Assembly (NCBI RefSeq): GCF_023721835.1
Contig: NZ_JAMKFE010000001.1
Coordinates: 372,001 to 436,000, forward strand
Source: Caldimonas mangrovi
GTDB taxonomy: Bacteria > Pseudomonadota > Gammaproteobacteria > Burkholderiales > Burkholderiaceae_C
DNA length: 64,000 bases
Direction: 5' to 3'
The notes beneath the pieces are model-generated. The model saw only the letters and a list, made by a program, of their open reading frames with translations, was not told the DNA's origin and did no database searches. Position 1 is the first letter of the stretch. Each line of letters opens with the position of its first letter. The translations under genes were made by a program, and so were the position numbers. Positions 14,169 through 22,407 of the stretch are shown here, piece by piece.

Positions 14169-15355
14169 CGCGGTGCTCCAGCTGCGTTTCCGTCGTAGCG
14201 GGTCTGGTCCTCACCGGGGACCGGCACGCGCGCCCGCCCCTGCAAGTCCGCACCGCCGCGCTGATGCTCCATCTCCTGCCGCGCCTCGCGTGCCCACAGG
14301 ATCACTTCTGCGACGATTTCGAACAGGTCGGGCGGTACGGCGTCGCCAACGTTCGTGCGTGCAAGCAGGTCGCGTGCGAGATCCACGTTGCGAACGATGG
14401 GCACGCCCGCGTCCTCGGCGGCCTCGCGCATGGCGCGCGCCACATGGTCCTCGCCCTTGGCCGCCACACTCGGCACCGGGCAGGTCTCACGGTCGTAGTC
14501 GAGCGCGATCGCGACGTGCGTGGGGTTGACCACCAACACGTTGGCGGCGCGTACCGCTTCCACCGCGTTGCGCTGCGACCATTCCTCGTGCGCCTGGCGC
14601 CGCTGTGCCTTGATGTGTGGATCGCCCTCGTTGTCCTTGACCTCCTGCTGGATGTCACGCCGGCTCATGCGCAGCTTCTTGATGAAGGAGTGGTGCTGGT
14701 AGGCTGCATCGAGCATCGAGACCAGCGCGAACACGCCCACCGTCCAGCCCAGCGTGCGCAACGTGACGTCCCACAGCGCCGGCCCCAATGCAGCGACCGA
14801 GGCGAGATCCGCCCGGCGAGCGAGCGAGACGATGTCGGCCAGTGCGGCACGCAGCACCAGCCAGCCGATCAGGCCGAGAAGTGCGGTCTTGAACACCGCC
14901 TTGACGACCTCGACGAGGTTGTCCATCGTGAACATGCGTTTGATGCCTTCTGCCGGGTTGAGATGCTCCAGCTTGGGCTTGATCTTCTCGAAACTCAGCA
15001 CCGGCCCGGCCTGCAGGTACTCCGCCAGCCAGCCGGCCGCCGCGACTGGAAGCGCGGCGATGGCAGTCAGCCACAGCAGCATCTCCAGCGACAACCATCC
15101 GATCGAGCGCAGTGAAGTGATGAAGCGGCCGTCGGCCGCGCCGGTTGGCACCAGCGCCAGCACCTGCTCGGTCAGCGCGCCCAGGCGAGCACCGAGCCCG
15201 GCGCTCACCGCCGCACCGAACGCCAGGACAACCACGAGCTGGAAGGTGCTGGTCACCTCGCGGCTTTTCGCGACCTGGCCCTTCTTGCGCGCCTCCTGCA
15301 GGCGTTTGGGTGTCGGCTTCTCGGTCTTGTCGCCACCGTCGTTCTTGTCGGCCAA
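14165..15355 (-). CDS. sctU: T3SS export switch protein SctU
   Basis: About 396 residues. It has the FlhB/SctU layout: a basic N-terminus (DKTEKPTPKRLQEARKKGQ), four transmembrane helices, the linker SFIKKLRMSRRDIQQEVKD, and the autocleavage motif NPTH (VLVVNPTHVAIAL) with a C-terminal SctU-CC domain. A Pro-rich/Arg-rich tail extends beyond most homologues. The frame could start at GTG 15364, but GGGAGG ends directly on it; TTG 15355 sits 8 nt after GGAGG and is preferred. It is followed by the coupled FliO-like gene. sctU is separated from sctRST and on the opposite strand. Confidence 0.95.
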   Translation of the reverse strand: MADKNDGGDKTEKPTPKRLQEARKKGQVAKSREVTSTFQLVVVLAFGAAVSAGLGARLGALTEQVLALVPTGAADGRFITSLRSIGWLSLEMLLWLTAIAALPVAAAGWLAEYLQAGPVLSFEKIKPKLEHLNPAEGIKRMFTMDNLVEVVKAVFKTALLGLIGWLVLRAALADIVSLARRADLASVAALGPALWDVTLRTLGWTVGVFALVSMLDAAYQHHSFIKKLRMSRRDIQQEVKDNEGDPHIKAQRRQAHEEWSQRNAVEAVRAANVLVVNPTHVAIALDYDRETCPVPSVAAKGEDHVARAMREAAEDAGVPIVRNVDLARDLLARTNVGDAVPPDLFEIVAEVILWAREARQEMEHQRGGADLQGRARVPVPGEDQTRYDGNAAGAPR

Positions 15356-15517
15356 GTCGCGCACCTCCCATGGGGACGAAAGTGAGCAAACGCCGAGGCG
15401 CGGTGTGGAGCCGGCCTGCGGGGTTTCGATGACATCGGTCCTGATGCTCCTGCCTGTGCACCAGCATCGTCGGCCGGGTCTGTCACGGCACGGCGGTTGC
15501 GGCGAACGCGGCGGAGC

Positions 15518-16231
15518 CTAGACCTCCAGCCACTCCTTGCGGATGGGGGCGTTCGCCATCAGGTCGGCGGGAGCGCCCTCGAACACGATGCGGCCGTGGC
15601 CCATGACGTAGCAGCGCTCGGAGATCTCCAGCGCAATCGCAAGCTTCTGCTCCACCAGCAGCACGGACACCCCGCGGTGCTTGAGTTCCTTCAGGTACTC
15701 GGCCACCAGTTCGACGATCTTGGGCGCCAGCCCCTCGGTAGGCTCGTCGATCATGATGAGATCGGGGTCACCCATCAGCGTGCGGCACAGCGTGAGCATC
15801 TGCTGCTCGCCGCCCGACAGCACGCCGGCTTCGGTGTGCTGTCGTTCCTTGAGCCTCGGGAACATCCGGTACATGTCGTCGAAGCTCCAGCGCGGCTCGC
15901 TCTTCCCGTTGCCGCGGCGCTTCTCGCCGAGCTGCAGGTTCTGGTGCACGGTGAGCGCAGGAAAGATGTCTCGGTTCTCCGGCACGTAGCCGATGCCGAG
16001 GTGCGCGATCTCGTAGGCCTTGCGGCCCTGGATCTCCTCGCCATTCCACTTGATCGAACCCTGCCCGTCCACCAGGCCCATGATGGCCTTCACGGCCGTG
16101 GATCGGCCCGAGCCGTTGCGGCCGAGAAGGCTCACGATCTCGCCGGGCTTGACGTCGAGCGTGACGCCGTGCAGCACGTGGCCCTTGCCGTAGAAGGCGT
16201 GCAGGTTCTCCAGACGCAGACCGCTGCTCAT
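15518..16231 (-). CDS. livF: Branched-chain-type ABC transporter ATP-binding protein LivF
   Basis: 237 residues, normal length. LivF-type ATPase with YGKGHVLHGVTLDVKPGE, signature LSGGEQQ, Walker B LIMIDEPTEGLAP and the H-loop equivalent VLLVEQ. The Walker A reads GRNGSGRST: codon CGA (Arg) replaces the usual Lys. I recall this variant in related LivF proteins, so loss of function should not be assumed. ATG 16231 overlaps the livG stop. It is the last gene of the esterase/ligase/transporter operon. Confidence 0.93.
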   Translation of the reverse strand: MSSGLRLENLHAFYGKGHVLHGVTLDVKPGEIVSLLGRNGSGRSTAVKAIMGLVDGQGSIKWNGEEIQGRKAYEIAHLGIGYVPENRDIFPALTVHQNLQLGEKRRGNGKSEPRWSFDDMYRMFPRLKERQHTEAGVLSGGEQQMLTLCRTLMGDPDLIMIDEPTEGLAPKIVELVAEYLKELKHRGVSVLLVEQKLAIALEISERCYVMGHGRIVFEGAPADLMANAPIRKEWLEV

Positions 16232-17019
16232 CCATGTGCTCCGGCCGCTGCGGCCTGCTGTTCGGCCAGCACCGAGCCCAGGTAGGCTTCCTGCACGCGG
16301 GCGTTGGCGCGCACCTTGTCGGGCGTGTCGAAGGCGATCACTTCGCCGTACACCAGCACCGCGATCTTGTCGGCCAGCCCGAACACCACACCCATATCGT
16401 GTTCTACCGTCAGCAAGGTCTTGCCCTCGGTCGCCTCGCGGATCAGCTGCACGAAGCGCTGGGTCTCGCTCTGGCTCATGCCCGCGGTGGGTTCGTCGAG
16501 CAGCACGACACTCGCGCCGCCGGCGATGGTCATGCCGATTTCCAACGCACGCTGCTCGGCGTAGGTGAGGTTCATCGCCAGCGCGTTGCGCTTCCTGTCG
16601 AGCTTGATCATCTCCATGACCTGTTCGGTGCGATCGTTCACATCGTGCATATCGGACAGGAAGCGCCAGAAGGCATAGTGCGCCTTCATGCTCCACAGCA
16701 CCGCGCAGCGGATGTTCTCGAACACCGACAAGCGGGTGAACAGGTTGCTGACCTGAAAGCTGCGGCTGAGGCCTCGGCGGTTGATTTCGTACGGCGGCAT
16801 CCCGTCGACGCGTTCGCCGTTGAGCCGGATCTCGCCGCTGCTGGCGGCGAAGCGTCCGCTGATGAGGTTGAACAGCGTGGACTTGCCCGCGCCGTTAGGT
16901 CCGATGATGGCCACCCGTTCGCTTGGCCTCACCTGCAGGTTGGCGCCACGGATGATCTCCGTCTTGCCGAAGCGCTTGCGGACGTCGCGCAACTCGACGG
17001 CGTAGGTCTCAGTGCTCAT
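16228..17019 (-). CDS. livG: Branched-chain-type ABC transporter ATP-binding protein LivG
   Basis: 263 residues from ATG 17019. Canonical Walker A (GPNGAGKST), Q-loop region RSFQVSNLF and Walker B VVLLDEPTAGMS. The signature motif is degenerate (LTYAEQRALEIGM instead of LSYGEQR). The C-terminus carries the LivG-specific extension ending in a Gln/Ala-rich tail. It pairs with LivF on the LivH/LivM channel. It overlaps livM upstream and livF downstream by 4 nt each, so the ATPase genes are translationally coupled. Confidence 0.94.
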   Translation of the reverse strand: MSTETYAVELRDVRKRFGKTEIIRGANLQVRPSERVAIIGPNGAGKSTLFNLISGRFAASSGEIRLNGERVDGMPPYEINRRGLSRSFQVSNLFTRLSVFENIRCAVLWSMKAHYAFWRFLSDMHDVNDRTEQVMEMIKLDRKRNALAMNLTYAEQRALEIGMTIAGGASVVLLDEPTAGMSQSETQRFVQLIREATEGKTLLTVEHDMGVVFGLADKIAVLVYGEVIAFDTPDKVRANARVQEAYLGSVLAEQQAAAAGAHG

Positions 17020-18320
17020 CGCTCCTCCTCGTTCACCAGCTCGCTTTCGATCTGCAACTGCACTTCGTTCCATTCCCTGCGGAAGCGTCGCCGCGCATGC
17101 GACAAGCACCACAGTCCCAGTACGGCTGCCAGGCCGGCACCCAACCAGGCCGGCATGCCCTGCGCATCCAGTGTCAGTCCGAGGTGGTGCAGCGGCGGCG
17201 ATTCGGCACCGTGCTGGCGTAGGTGATAGGTCATCTCGACGAGCGCCGATGTACCGGCCAGCGTGAGCAGCAGCGATGCAACCATGCCGAGGTAGGCGAG
17301 GCGCATCTGTGCCAGCCTGCGATAGCGCAGCACGCGCGCGAGCGCTGCTGCCAAGCCTGCGATGCCGCCCGGCGCATGCATCACCATCAGCACGAAAGCC
17401 ACGCCGAGGTAGAGCGACCAGGCGGGCGTGAGTTCGGAAAGCAGCACCAGCGACAGCACCATCAGCACCGCGCCGATGATGGGGCCGAAAAAGTGCGCGG
17501 TGCCGCCCACGAATACGAACAGCAGGTAGGTGCCCGATCGCGCCGCGCTCACCATTTCGGCGGTCACGATCTCGAAGTTCAGCGTGCTCAGTCCGCCCGC
17601 GATGCCGGCGAAGAAGCCTGAGATCATGAATGCGATGTAGCGCACGTGCCGGGTCGAGTAGCCGATGAACTGCACGCGCTCCGGGTTGTCCCGTACAGCG
17701 TTGAGCAAGCGGCCGAGCGGCGTGCGGGTGAACGCGAACATGGCCGCGGTACAGACGAAGCAGTAGGCGGCAATGAGGTAGTAGACCTGGATCTGTGGGC
17801 CGAAGCTGATGCCCAAGGTGGTGAGGCCGGCCACGCGATTGCCCGCCACACCCGCTTCGCCGCCGAAGAATTCGGGCAGCATCAGCGACATCGACCACAC
17901 CAGTTCCCCGATGCCCAGGGTGATCATCGCGAAGGTGGTGCCTGCTTTTTTGGTGGTCACGTAGCCGAACAGCGCTGCGACTCCGAGGCCGGCCGCGCCG
18001 CCCACCAGCGGTATCAGACTCACCGGCAGCGCCAACCCGCCGGCCGACACGAGATTGAGCGTGTGGATCGAAAGGTAGGCGCCGAGTCCGCTGTAGACGG
18101 CATGGCCGAAACTCAGCATGCCGCCCTGCCCCAGCAGGATGTTGTAGGCCAGGCAGGCGACGACGGCAATGCCGATCTGCGACAACAGGCTCTGCGCAAA
18201 GTCGCTGTGCCACAGCAGCGGCGCCGCAAGCAGCACGGCTGCGAAGCCGATCCAGGGAGCCAGGCCGGCATCGAGGCGCTGCGGCGGGCGCGGCAGCGCG
18301 AGGGAAGGGGTGGAGTGCAT
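17016..18320 (-). CDS. livM: Branched-chain-type ABC transporter permease LivM
   Basis: 434 residues with about ten hydrophobic segments. LivM hallmarks: LLGQGGMLSFGHAVYSGLGAY, then FAMITLGIGELVWS and FFGPIIGAVLMVLSLVLLSEL. The C-terminal ~80 residues add an extra membrane helix pair and a cytoplasmic tail (RRRFRREWNEVQLQIES) beyond a minimal LivM (~350 residues). ATG 18320. It follows livH after 21 nt and overlaps livG. Confidence 0.94.
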   Translation of the reverse strand: MHSTPSLALPRPPQRLDAGLAPWIGFAAVLLAAPLLWHSDFAQSLLSQIGIAVVACLAYNILLGQGGMLSFGHAVYSGLGAYLSIHTLNLVSAGGLALPVSLIPLVGGAAGLGVAALFGYVTTKKAGTTFAMITLGIGELVWSMSLMLPEFFGGEAGVAGNRVAGLTTLGISFGPQIQVYYLIAAYCFVCTAAMFAFTRTPLGRLLNAVRDNPERVQFIGYSTRHVRYIAFMISGFFAGIAGGLSTLNFEIVTAEMVSAARSGTYLLFVFVGGTAHFFGPIIGAVLMVLSLVLLSELTPAWSLYLGVAFVLMVMHAPGGIAGLAAALARVLRYRRLAQMRLAYLGMVASLLLTLAGTSALVEMTYHLRQHGAESPPLHHLGLTLDAQGMPAWLGAGLAAVLGLWCLSHARRRFRREWNEVQLQIESELVNEEER

Positions 18321-18341
18321 GGCGGGGTGTGAGGCCTTGGT

Positions 18342-19364
18342 TCAGTCGCTGCGGGTGCCCAGCAGGCCCTTGGGCCGGAAGATCAGGACCAGCACCAGCA
18401 ATAGGTAAGGCAGGATCGGCGCAGCCTGCGCGAGCGTGATGCGCAGCAGCGGCCAGCCCGTTGTCTGCGGGCCGACTTCGGCGCCCAGGCTGTTGGCCAC
18501 ACTGGCGAGCGAGGCGTCCACCGTGAGCGGCAGCGTCTGCAGCAAGCCGATCAGCATCGAGCCGGCAAAGGCGCCTGCCAGCGAGCCCATGCCGCCGACC
18601 ACAACTGCCACGAAGACGATCGAGCCGACGATCGCCGCCATGGGCGGTTCGGTGACGAAGGTGACGCCGCCGATGACACCGGCCAAGGCCGCCAGCGCAC
18701 AGCCGCCGCCGAACACGGCCATGAACACACGTGGCACGTTGTGCCCCAGCGACTCGGCCATCTCGGGATGTGTGAGCGCGGCCTGTATGACCAGTCCGAT
18801 GCGCGTGCGCGTCAGCAGCAGCCACAACGACGCCAGCATCAGCAGCGCGACGAGCATCATGAAGGCGCGCGTGGCGGGGAACGCGGAGCAGGAGACACCG
18901 GCGGCGGCGCAGGCCGAAGCCGGCGCCTTGCCGGCCATGAGCGAGAGGCCGGCATCGGGAGGCTGCACGATGGTGAAGGCCGCGCCCTGCAGCAGCTCGG
19001 GCGGTGCGAAGGGCACGGCGCTGCGCCCCCATACCAGCTGCACCAGCTCCAGGATCACATAGGAGGCGCCGAAGGTGACGAGCAGCTCCGGCACGTGGCC
19101 GTAGCGATGCACATGCCGCAGTGCCGCGCTCTCGAACCATGCGCCGATGCCGCCCACCAGCAGCGGGGCCAGCAGCAGCGCGGCCCAGAAGCCGAGCGCG
19201 CCGGCCAGGGCGTAGCCGAAATAGGCGCCCATCATGTAGAAGCTGGCGTGGGCGAAGTTCAGCACGCCCATCATGCTGAACACCAGCGTCAGGCCCGAGC
19301 TGAGCAGGAACAGCAGCAACCCGGAGCTGATACCGTTCAGGAGATTGATGAGTAGCTGGTCCAT
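18342..19364 (-). CDS. livH: Branched-chain-type ABC transporter permease LivH
   Basis: 340 residues. LivH-type permease: NGISSGLLLFLLSSGLTLVF, the conserved MGVLNFAHASFYMMGAYFGY, and VGGMGSLAGAFAGSMLIGLLQ near the C-terminus. A central periplasmic loop with three cysteines (ACAAAGVSCSAF) is longer than in typical LivH. It lies 34 nt after the substrate-binding gene and begins the permease/ATPase part of the operon. Confidence 0.94.
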   Translation of the reverse strand: MDQLLINLLNGISSGLLLFLLSSGLTLVFSMMGVLNFAHASFYMMGAYFGYALAGALGFWAALLLAPLLVGGIGAWFESAALRHVHRYGHVPELLVTFGASYVILELVQLVWGRSAVPFAPPELLQGAAFTIVQPPDAGLSLMAGKAPASACAAAGVSCSAFPATRAFMMLVALLMLASLWLLLTRTRIGLVIQAALTHPEMAESLGHNVPRVFMAVFGGGCALAALAGVIGGVTFVTEPPMAAIVGSIVFVAVVVGGMGSLAGAFAGSMLIGLLQTLPLTVDASLASVANSLGAEVGPQTTGWPLLRITLAQAAPILPYLLLVLVLIFRPKGLLGTRSD

Positions 19365-19398
19365 GGCGGTCGGGCTTTCGTCGTCAGGGCAGGCTGCC

Positions 19399-20646
19399 TC
19401 AGCTCGGCGAGACAGGCAGCTTCATCTGACAGGTCGTGGGCGTGCTGGCCACCCAAGCGTCGAACTTCTTCACGGGTGCAAAGGTGTAGCCGGTGTTCTC
19501 AACGCTGTACTTGTTCTTGTCGTCGACCTTCTGCCATGCCGCGATGTACAGGCTCTGCTGCAACTGATGGTCGGTCTTGCGCATCTCGACGTCACCGTTG
19601 AAGCTCTTGAACTTCAGGCCGTGCATCGCGGCGGCCACCTTCACCGGGTCGATGGACTTGGCCTGCGCCATGGCGGATGACAGCATTGCCAGGGTGGCGT
19701 AGGTCGAGTTGACGTACCAGTCCTCGTTGAAGCGGGCCTTGAACTCTTCGGCCAGCTTGCCCGTTTCCCCGCCCATGTTCGGGTGGCTGTAGGCCACCGT
19801 GAACACACGTCCGGTCGACTCGGCGCCCAGGGTCGTCGGCGTGCCGGTGGCGTTGGCGTAGTACGTGTAGAACTTGGTCGCGAGGCCGGCATCGTGGGCG
19901 GCCTTGACCAACAGCGTGAGGTCGGAGCCCCAGTTGCCGGTGATCACGGTATCGGCGCCCGAGGCCTTGATCTTGGAGATGTAGGGTGCGAAGTCACGCA
20001 CCTGGGCCAGCGGATGCAGGTCGTCGCCGACGATCTCGATGTCAGGGCGCTTGCGCGAGAGGGTGTCCTTTGCGAGCTTGGAAACCTGATGACCATGCGC
20101 GTAGTTCTGGTTGATGAGGTAGACCCGCTTGATGTCTTTCTGGTCTTTCATGAAGGTGGTGAGGGCCTCCATCTTCATCGAGGTGTCGGCGTCGACACGG
20201 AAGTGCCAGTACGAGCACTTGCTGTTCGTGAGTTCGGGGTCGACCGCGGCATAGTTGACGTACACCACCTCCTTGCCGGGATTGCGTTCGTTGTGCTTGT
20301 TGATCGCGTCGACCAGCGCACCAGCCACTGATGAGCCGTTGCCCTGCACGATGTAGCGTGCGCCGTCGTGGATGGCCGACTTCAGCGCGTTCAGGCTTTC
20401 GGACGGGGACAGCTTGCTGTCGAACGGCGCGAGCTCGAACTTCACGCCGGCCGGGTTGCGCTTGTTGAAGTGCTCGACGGTGAACTGGAAGCTCTTGAGC
20501 ATGTTCTGGCCTATCGGCGCCATCAGGCCCGATTGCGGGTCGATCCACGCGATCTTCACGGTCTGGCCCTGCTGGGCGGCAGCCGGCAGCGCGCAGGCCG
20601 CCAGTGCGGCGGCCGAGGCGAGAGTGCGGCAGAGTTTGGGCGTCAT
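19399..20646 (-). CDS. Periplasmic substrate-binding protein of the Liv-type transporter
   Basis: 415 residues. A Sec signal peptide (LASAAALAACALPAAAQQ) is followed by a type I periplasmic binding fold: VKIAWIDPQSGLMAPIGQN, RYIVQGNGSSVAGALVDAI, ADTVITGNWGSDLTLLVKAA. The substrate is not readable from sequence; this family imports amino acids, amides, aromatic acids and other carboxylates. It lies 77 nt after the acyl-CoA ligase and 34 nt before livH, so the natural cargo may be the acid that the ligase activates. ATG 20646 is preceded by AGGAG. Confidence 0.9.
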   Translation of the reverse strand: MTPKLCRTLASAAALAACALPAAAQQGQTVKIAWIDPQSGLMAPIGQNMLKSFQFTVEHFNKRNPAGVKFELAPFDSKLSPSESLNALKSAIHDGARYIVQGNGSSVAGALVDAINKHNERNPGKEVVYVNYAAVDPELTNSKCSYWHFRVDADTSMKMEALTTFMKDQKDIKRVYLINQNYAHGHQVSKLAKDTLSRKRPDIEIVGDDLHPLAQVRDFAPYISKIKASGADTVITGNWGSDLTLLVKAAHDAGLATKFYTYYANATGTPTTLGAESTGRVFTVAYSHPNMGGETGKLAEEFKARFNEDWYVNSTYATLAMLSSAMAQAKSIDPVKVAAAMHGLKFKSFNGDVEMRKTDHQLQQSLYIAAWQKVDDKNKYSVENTGYTFAPVKKFDAWVASTPTTCQMKLPVSPS

Positions 20647-20723
20647 GGTGGTCTCCTGTGAGCTGGAAAAACGTGCGAACGCAAGCAGTTCGCTTGTCGC
20701 GAACGGGTTGAAGGGCAGGGAAG

Positions 20724-22373
20724 TCAGGCGGTCGGCAGCACGTGGTCCTTGAGCTGCTCGCGCAGGCGCAGCTTGTGGACCTTGCCGGTGGCGGTGTGGG
20801 GCAGCGCCTCGACGAATACGACGTCGTCGGGGATCTGCCAGGAAGCGATCTTTCCACGGTAGTGCTCGAGCAGCGATTCACGCGACAGCGCGGCGCCAGG
20901 CTTGGGCACCGCCACCAGCAACGGGCGCTCATCCCACTTGGGGTGAGGGCAGGCAATGGCAGCCGCTTCCTGTACGCCGGCATGCGACATCGCGATGTTC
21001 TCGAGGTCGATCGAGCTGATCCACTCGCCACCGGACTTGATGACGTCCTTGCTGCGATCGGTGATCTGCATGAAACCGTCAGGGTCGATGGTGGCCACGT
21101 CACCGGTGGGGAACCACTCGCCCTCACCGTCCACGCTCACCAGCGGCGAGGCGGGCAGACCCAGGTAGCGCTCGATCACCCAGGGCCCGCGCACCACCAG
21201 ATCGCCGGCGGTCTGGCCGTCCCACGGCAGCGATCGGCCTTGATCGTCGACGATGGCCATGTCGAGCCCGAACACCGCGCGGCCCTGCTTCTCGAGCACG
21301 CGCTGTTGCTGGGCGGCGCTCTGCACCGCATGTTTGGCCTTCAAGCGAGACAGCGTGCCCATCGGCGACAACTCGGTCATGCCCCAGGCATGGATCACTT
21401 CGATGCCGAAGTCCTGGCGCAGCGTGTGCAACATGGCCGGCGGGCACGCCGAGCCGCCGATCACCGTGCGTTTGAAACTGGAGAAGCGCAGCCCGTTGGC
21501 GCTGATGTAGTTCAGCAGCCCCAGCCACACAGTGGGCACACCGGCGCTGAACGTGACCTGCTCTGACTCGAACAGCTCATAGAGCGACTTGCCGTCCAGA
21601 TCGGGCCCGGGCAGCACCAGCTTGGCGCCCACGAGCGCGGCCGAGTAGGGCATGCCCCAGGCGTTGACGTGGAACATCGGCACCACCGGCAGCATCACTT
21701 CGCGGGCCGAGCAGCCCATCGCGTCCGGCAGCGCGGCGGCATAGGCGTGCAGCATCGCCGAGCGGTGGCTGTAAACGGCTCCCTTCGGGTGGCCGGTAGT
21801 GCCCGAGGTGTAGCAAATGCTCGAGGCCGTGTTCTCGTCGAACTGGGGCCAGCGGTACCGGCCGTTCTCCTGCCCGACCAGTTCCTCGTAGCACAACAGG
21901 TGGGGCAGCGTCGTCGCGGCCGGCATGTGCGCACGGTCGGTCATCAGCACGAAGTGCTCAACGCTGGTCAGCTGTGGGGCGATCTTCTCCACCAGCGGCA
22001 AAAAGGTGAGGTCGAAGCACAGCACACGGTCGCCCGCGTCGTTGGCGACCCAGGCGATCTGCTCGGGATGCAGACGGGGGTTGATGGTGTGGCACACCAG
22101 GCCCGAGCCCGAGCTGGCGTAGTAGATCTCGAGGTGCCGGTAGCCGTTCCATGCCAGGGTGCCGATGCGGTCGCCGGGCATGCAGCCCAGCCGTGCGAAG
22201 GCCTGTGCCATCTGCCGCGAGCGCAGCTCGGCGCCGGCCCAGTCGTAGCGGTGAAGGCCACCCTCGGCGCATTTCGAGACGATCTCGGTGTCCGCCGCAT
22301 GGCGGGCCGCGTGCTGGATCAACGACGAGATCAACAGCGGCATCTGCATCATCTGGCCGCGCAGTGCGGTCAT
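20724..22373 (-). CDS. Acyl-CoA synthetase (AMP-forming fatty-acid/carboxylic acid:CoA ligase)
   Basis: 549 residues from ATG 22373 (AGGAG upstream; the 24-residue longer frame is less likely). ANL superfamily motifs: P-loop-like [17 protein letters not shown]5 motif [12 protein letters not shown], hinge [21 protein letters not shown], then [13 protein letters not shown] and the catalytic lysine region [15 protein letters not shown]. It activates a carboxylic acid to its CoA thioester via an acyl-adenylate. It resembles medium-chain/long-chain FadD-like ligases. It lies 34 nt after the carboxylesterase gene in the same operon. Confidence 0.93.
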   Translation of the reverse strand: MTALRGQMMQMPLLISSLIQHAARHAADTEIVSKCAEGGLHRYDWAGAELRSRQMAQAFARLGCMPGDRIGTLAWNGYRHLEIYYASSGSGLVCHTINPRLHPEQIAWVANDAGDRVLCFDLTFLPLVEKIAPQLTSVEHFVLMTDRAHMPAATTLPHLLCYEELVGQENGRYRWPQFDENTASSICYTSGTTGHPKGAVYSHRSAMLHAYAAALPDAMGCSAREVMLPVVPMFHVNAWGMPYSAALVGAKLVLPGPDLDGKSLYELFESEQVTFSAGVPTVWLGLLNYISANGLRFSSFKRTVIGGSACPPAMLHTLRQDFGIEVIHAWGMTELSPMGTLSRLKAKHAVQSAAQQQRVLEKQGRAVFGLDMAIVDDQGRSLPWDGQTAGDLVVRGPWVIERYLGLPASPLVSVDGEGEWFPTGDVATIDPDGFMQITDRSKDVIKSGGEWISSIDLENIAMSHAGVQEAAAIACPHPKWDERPLLVAVPKPGAALSRESLLEHYRGKIASWQIPDDVVFVEALPHTATGKVHKLRLREQLKDHVLPTA

Positions 22374-22407
22374 GGGTTTCTCCTGAAGGTTTGAAAGGGG
22401 CGCGGGA

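Noticed and set aside
14054-15115. Plus-strand 353-codon frame across sctU and the FliO-like gene
   Set aside because: Antisense shadow with an unnatural His/Arg/Gln-rich composition; both minus-strand genes are clearly real.
16090-16125. Sequencing error as the cause of the LivF Walker A Arg
   Set aside because: A single substitution cannot be excluded, but the Lys-to-Arg change needs two base changes from the AAG codon and the rest of the gene is intact, so it was kept as an observation.
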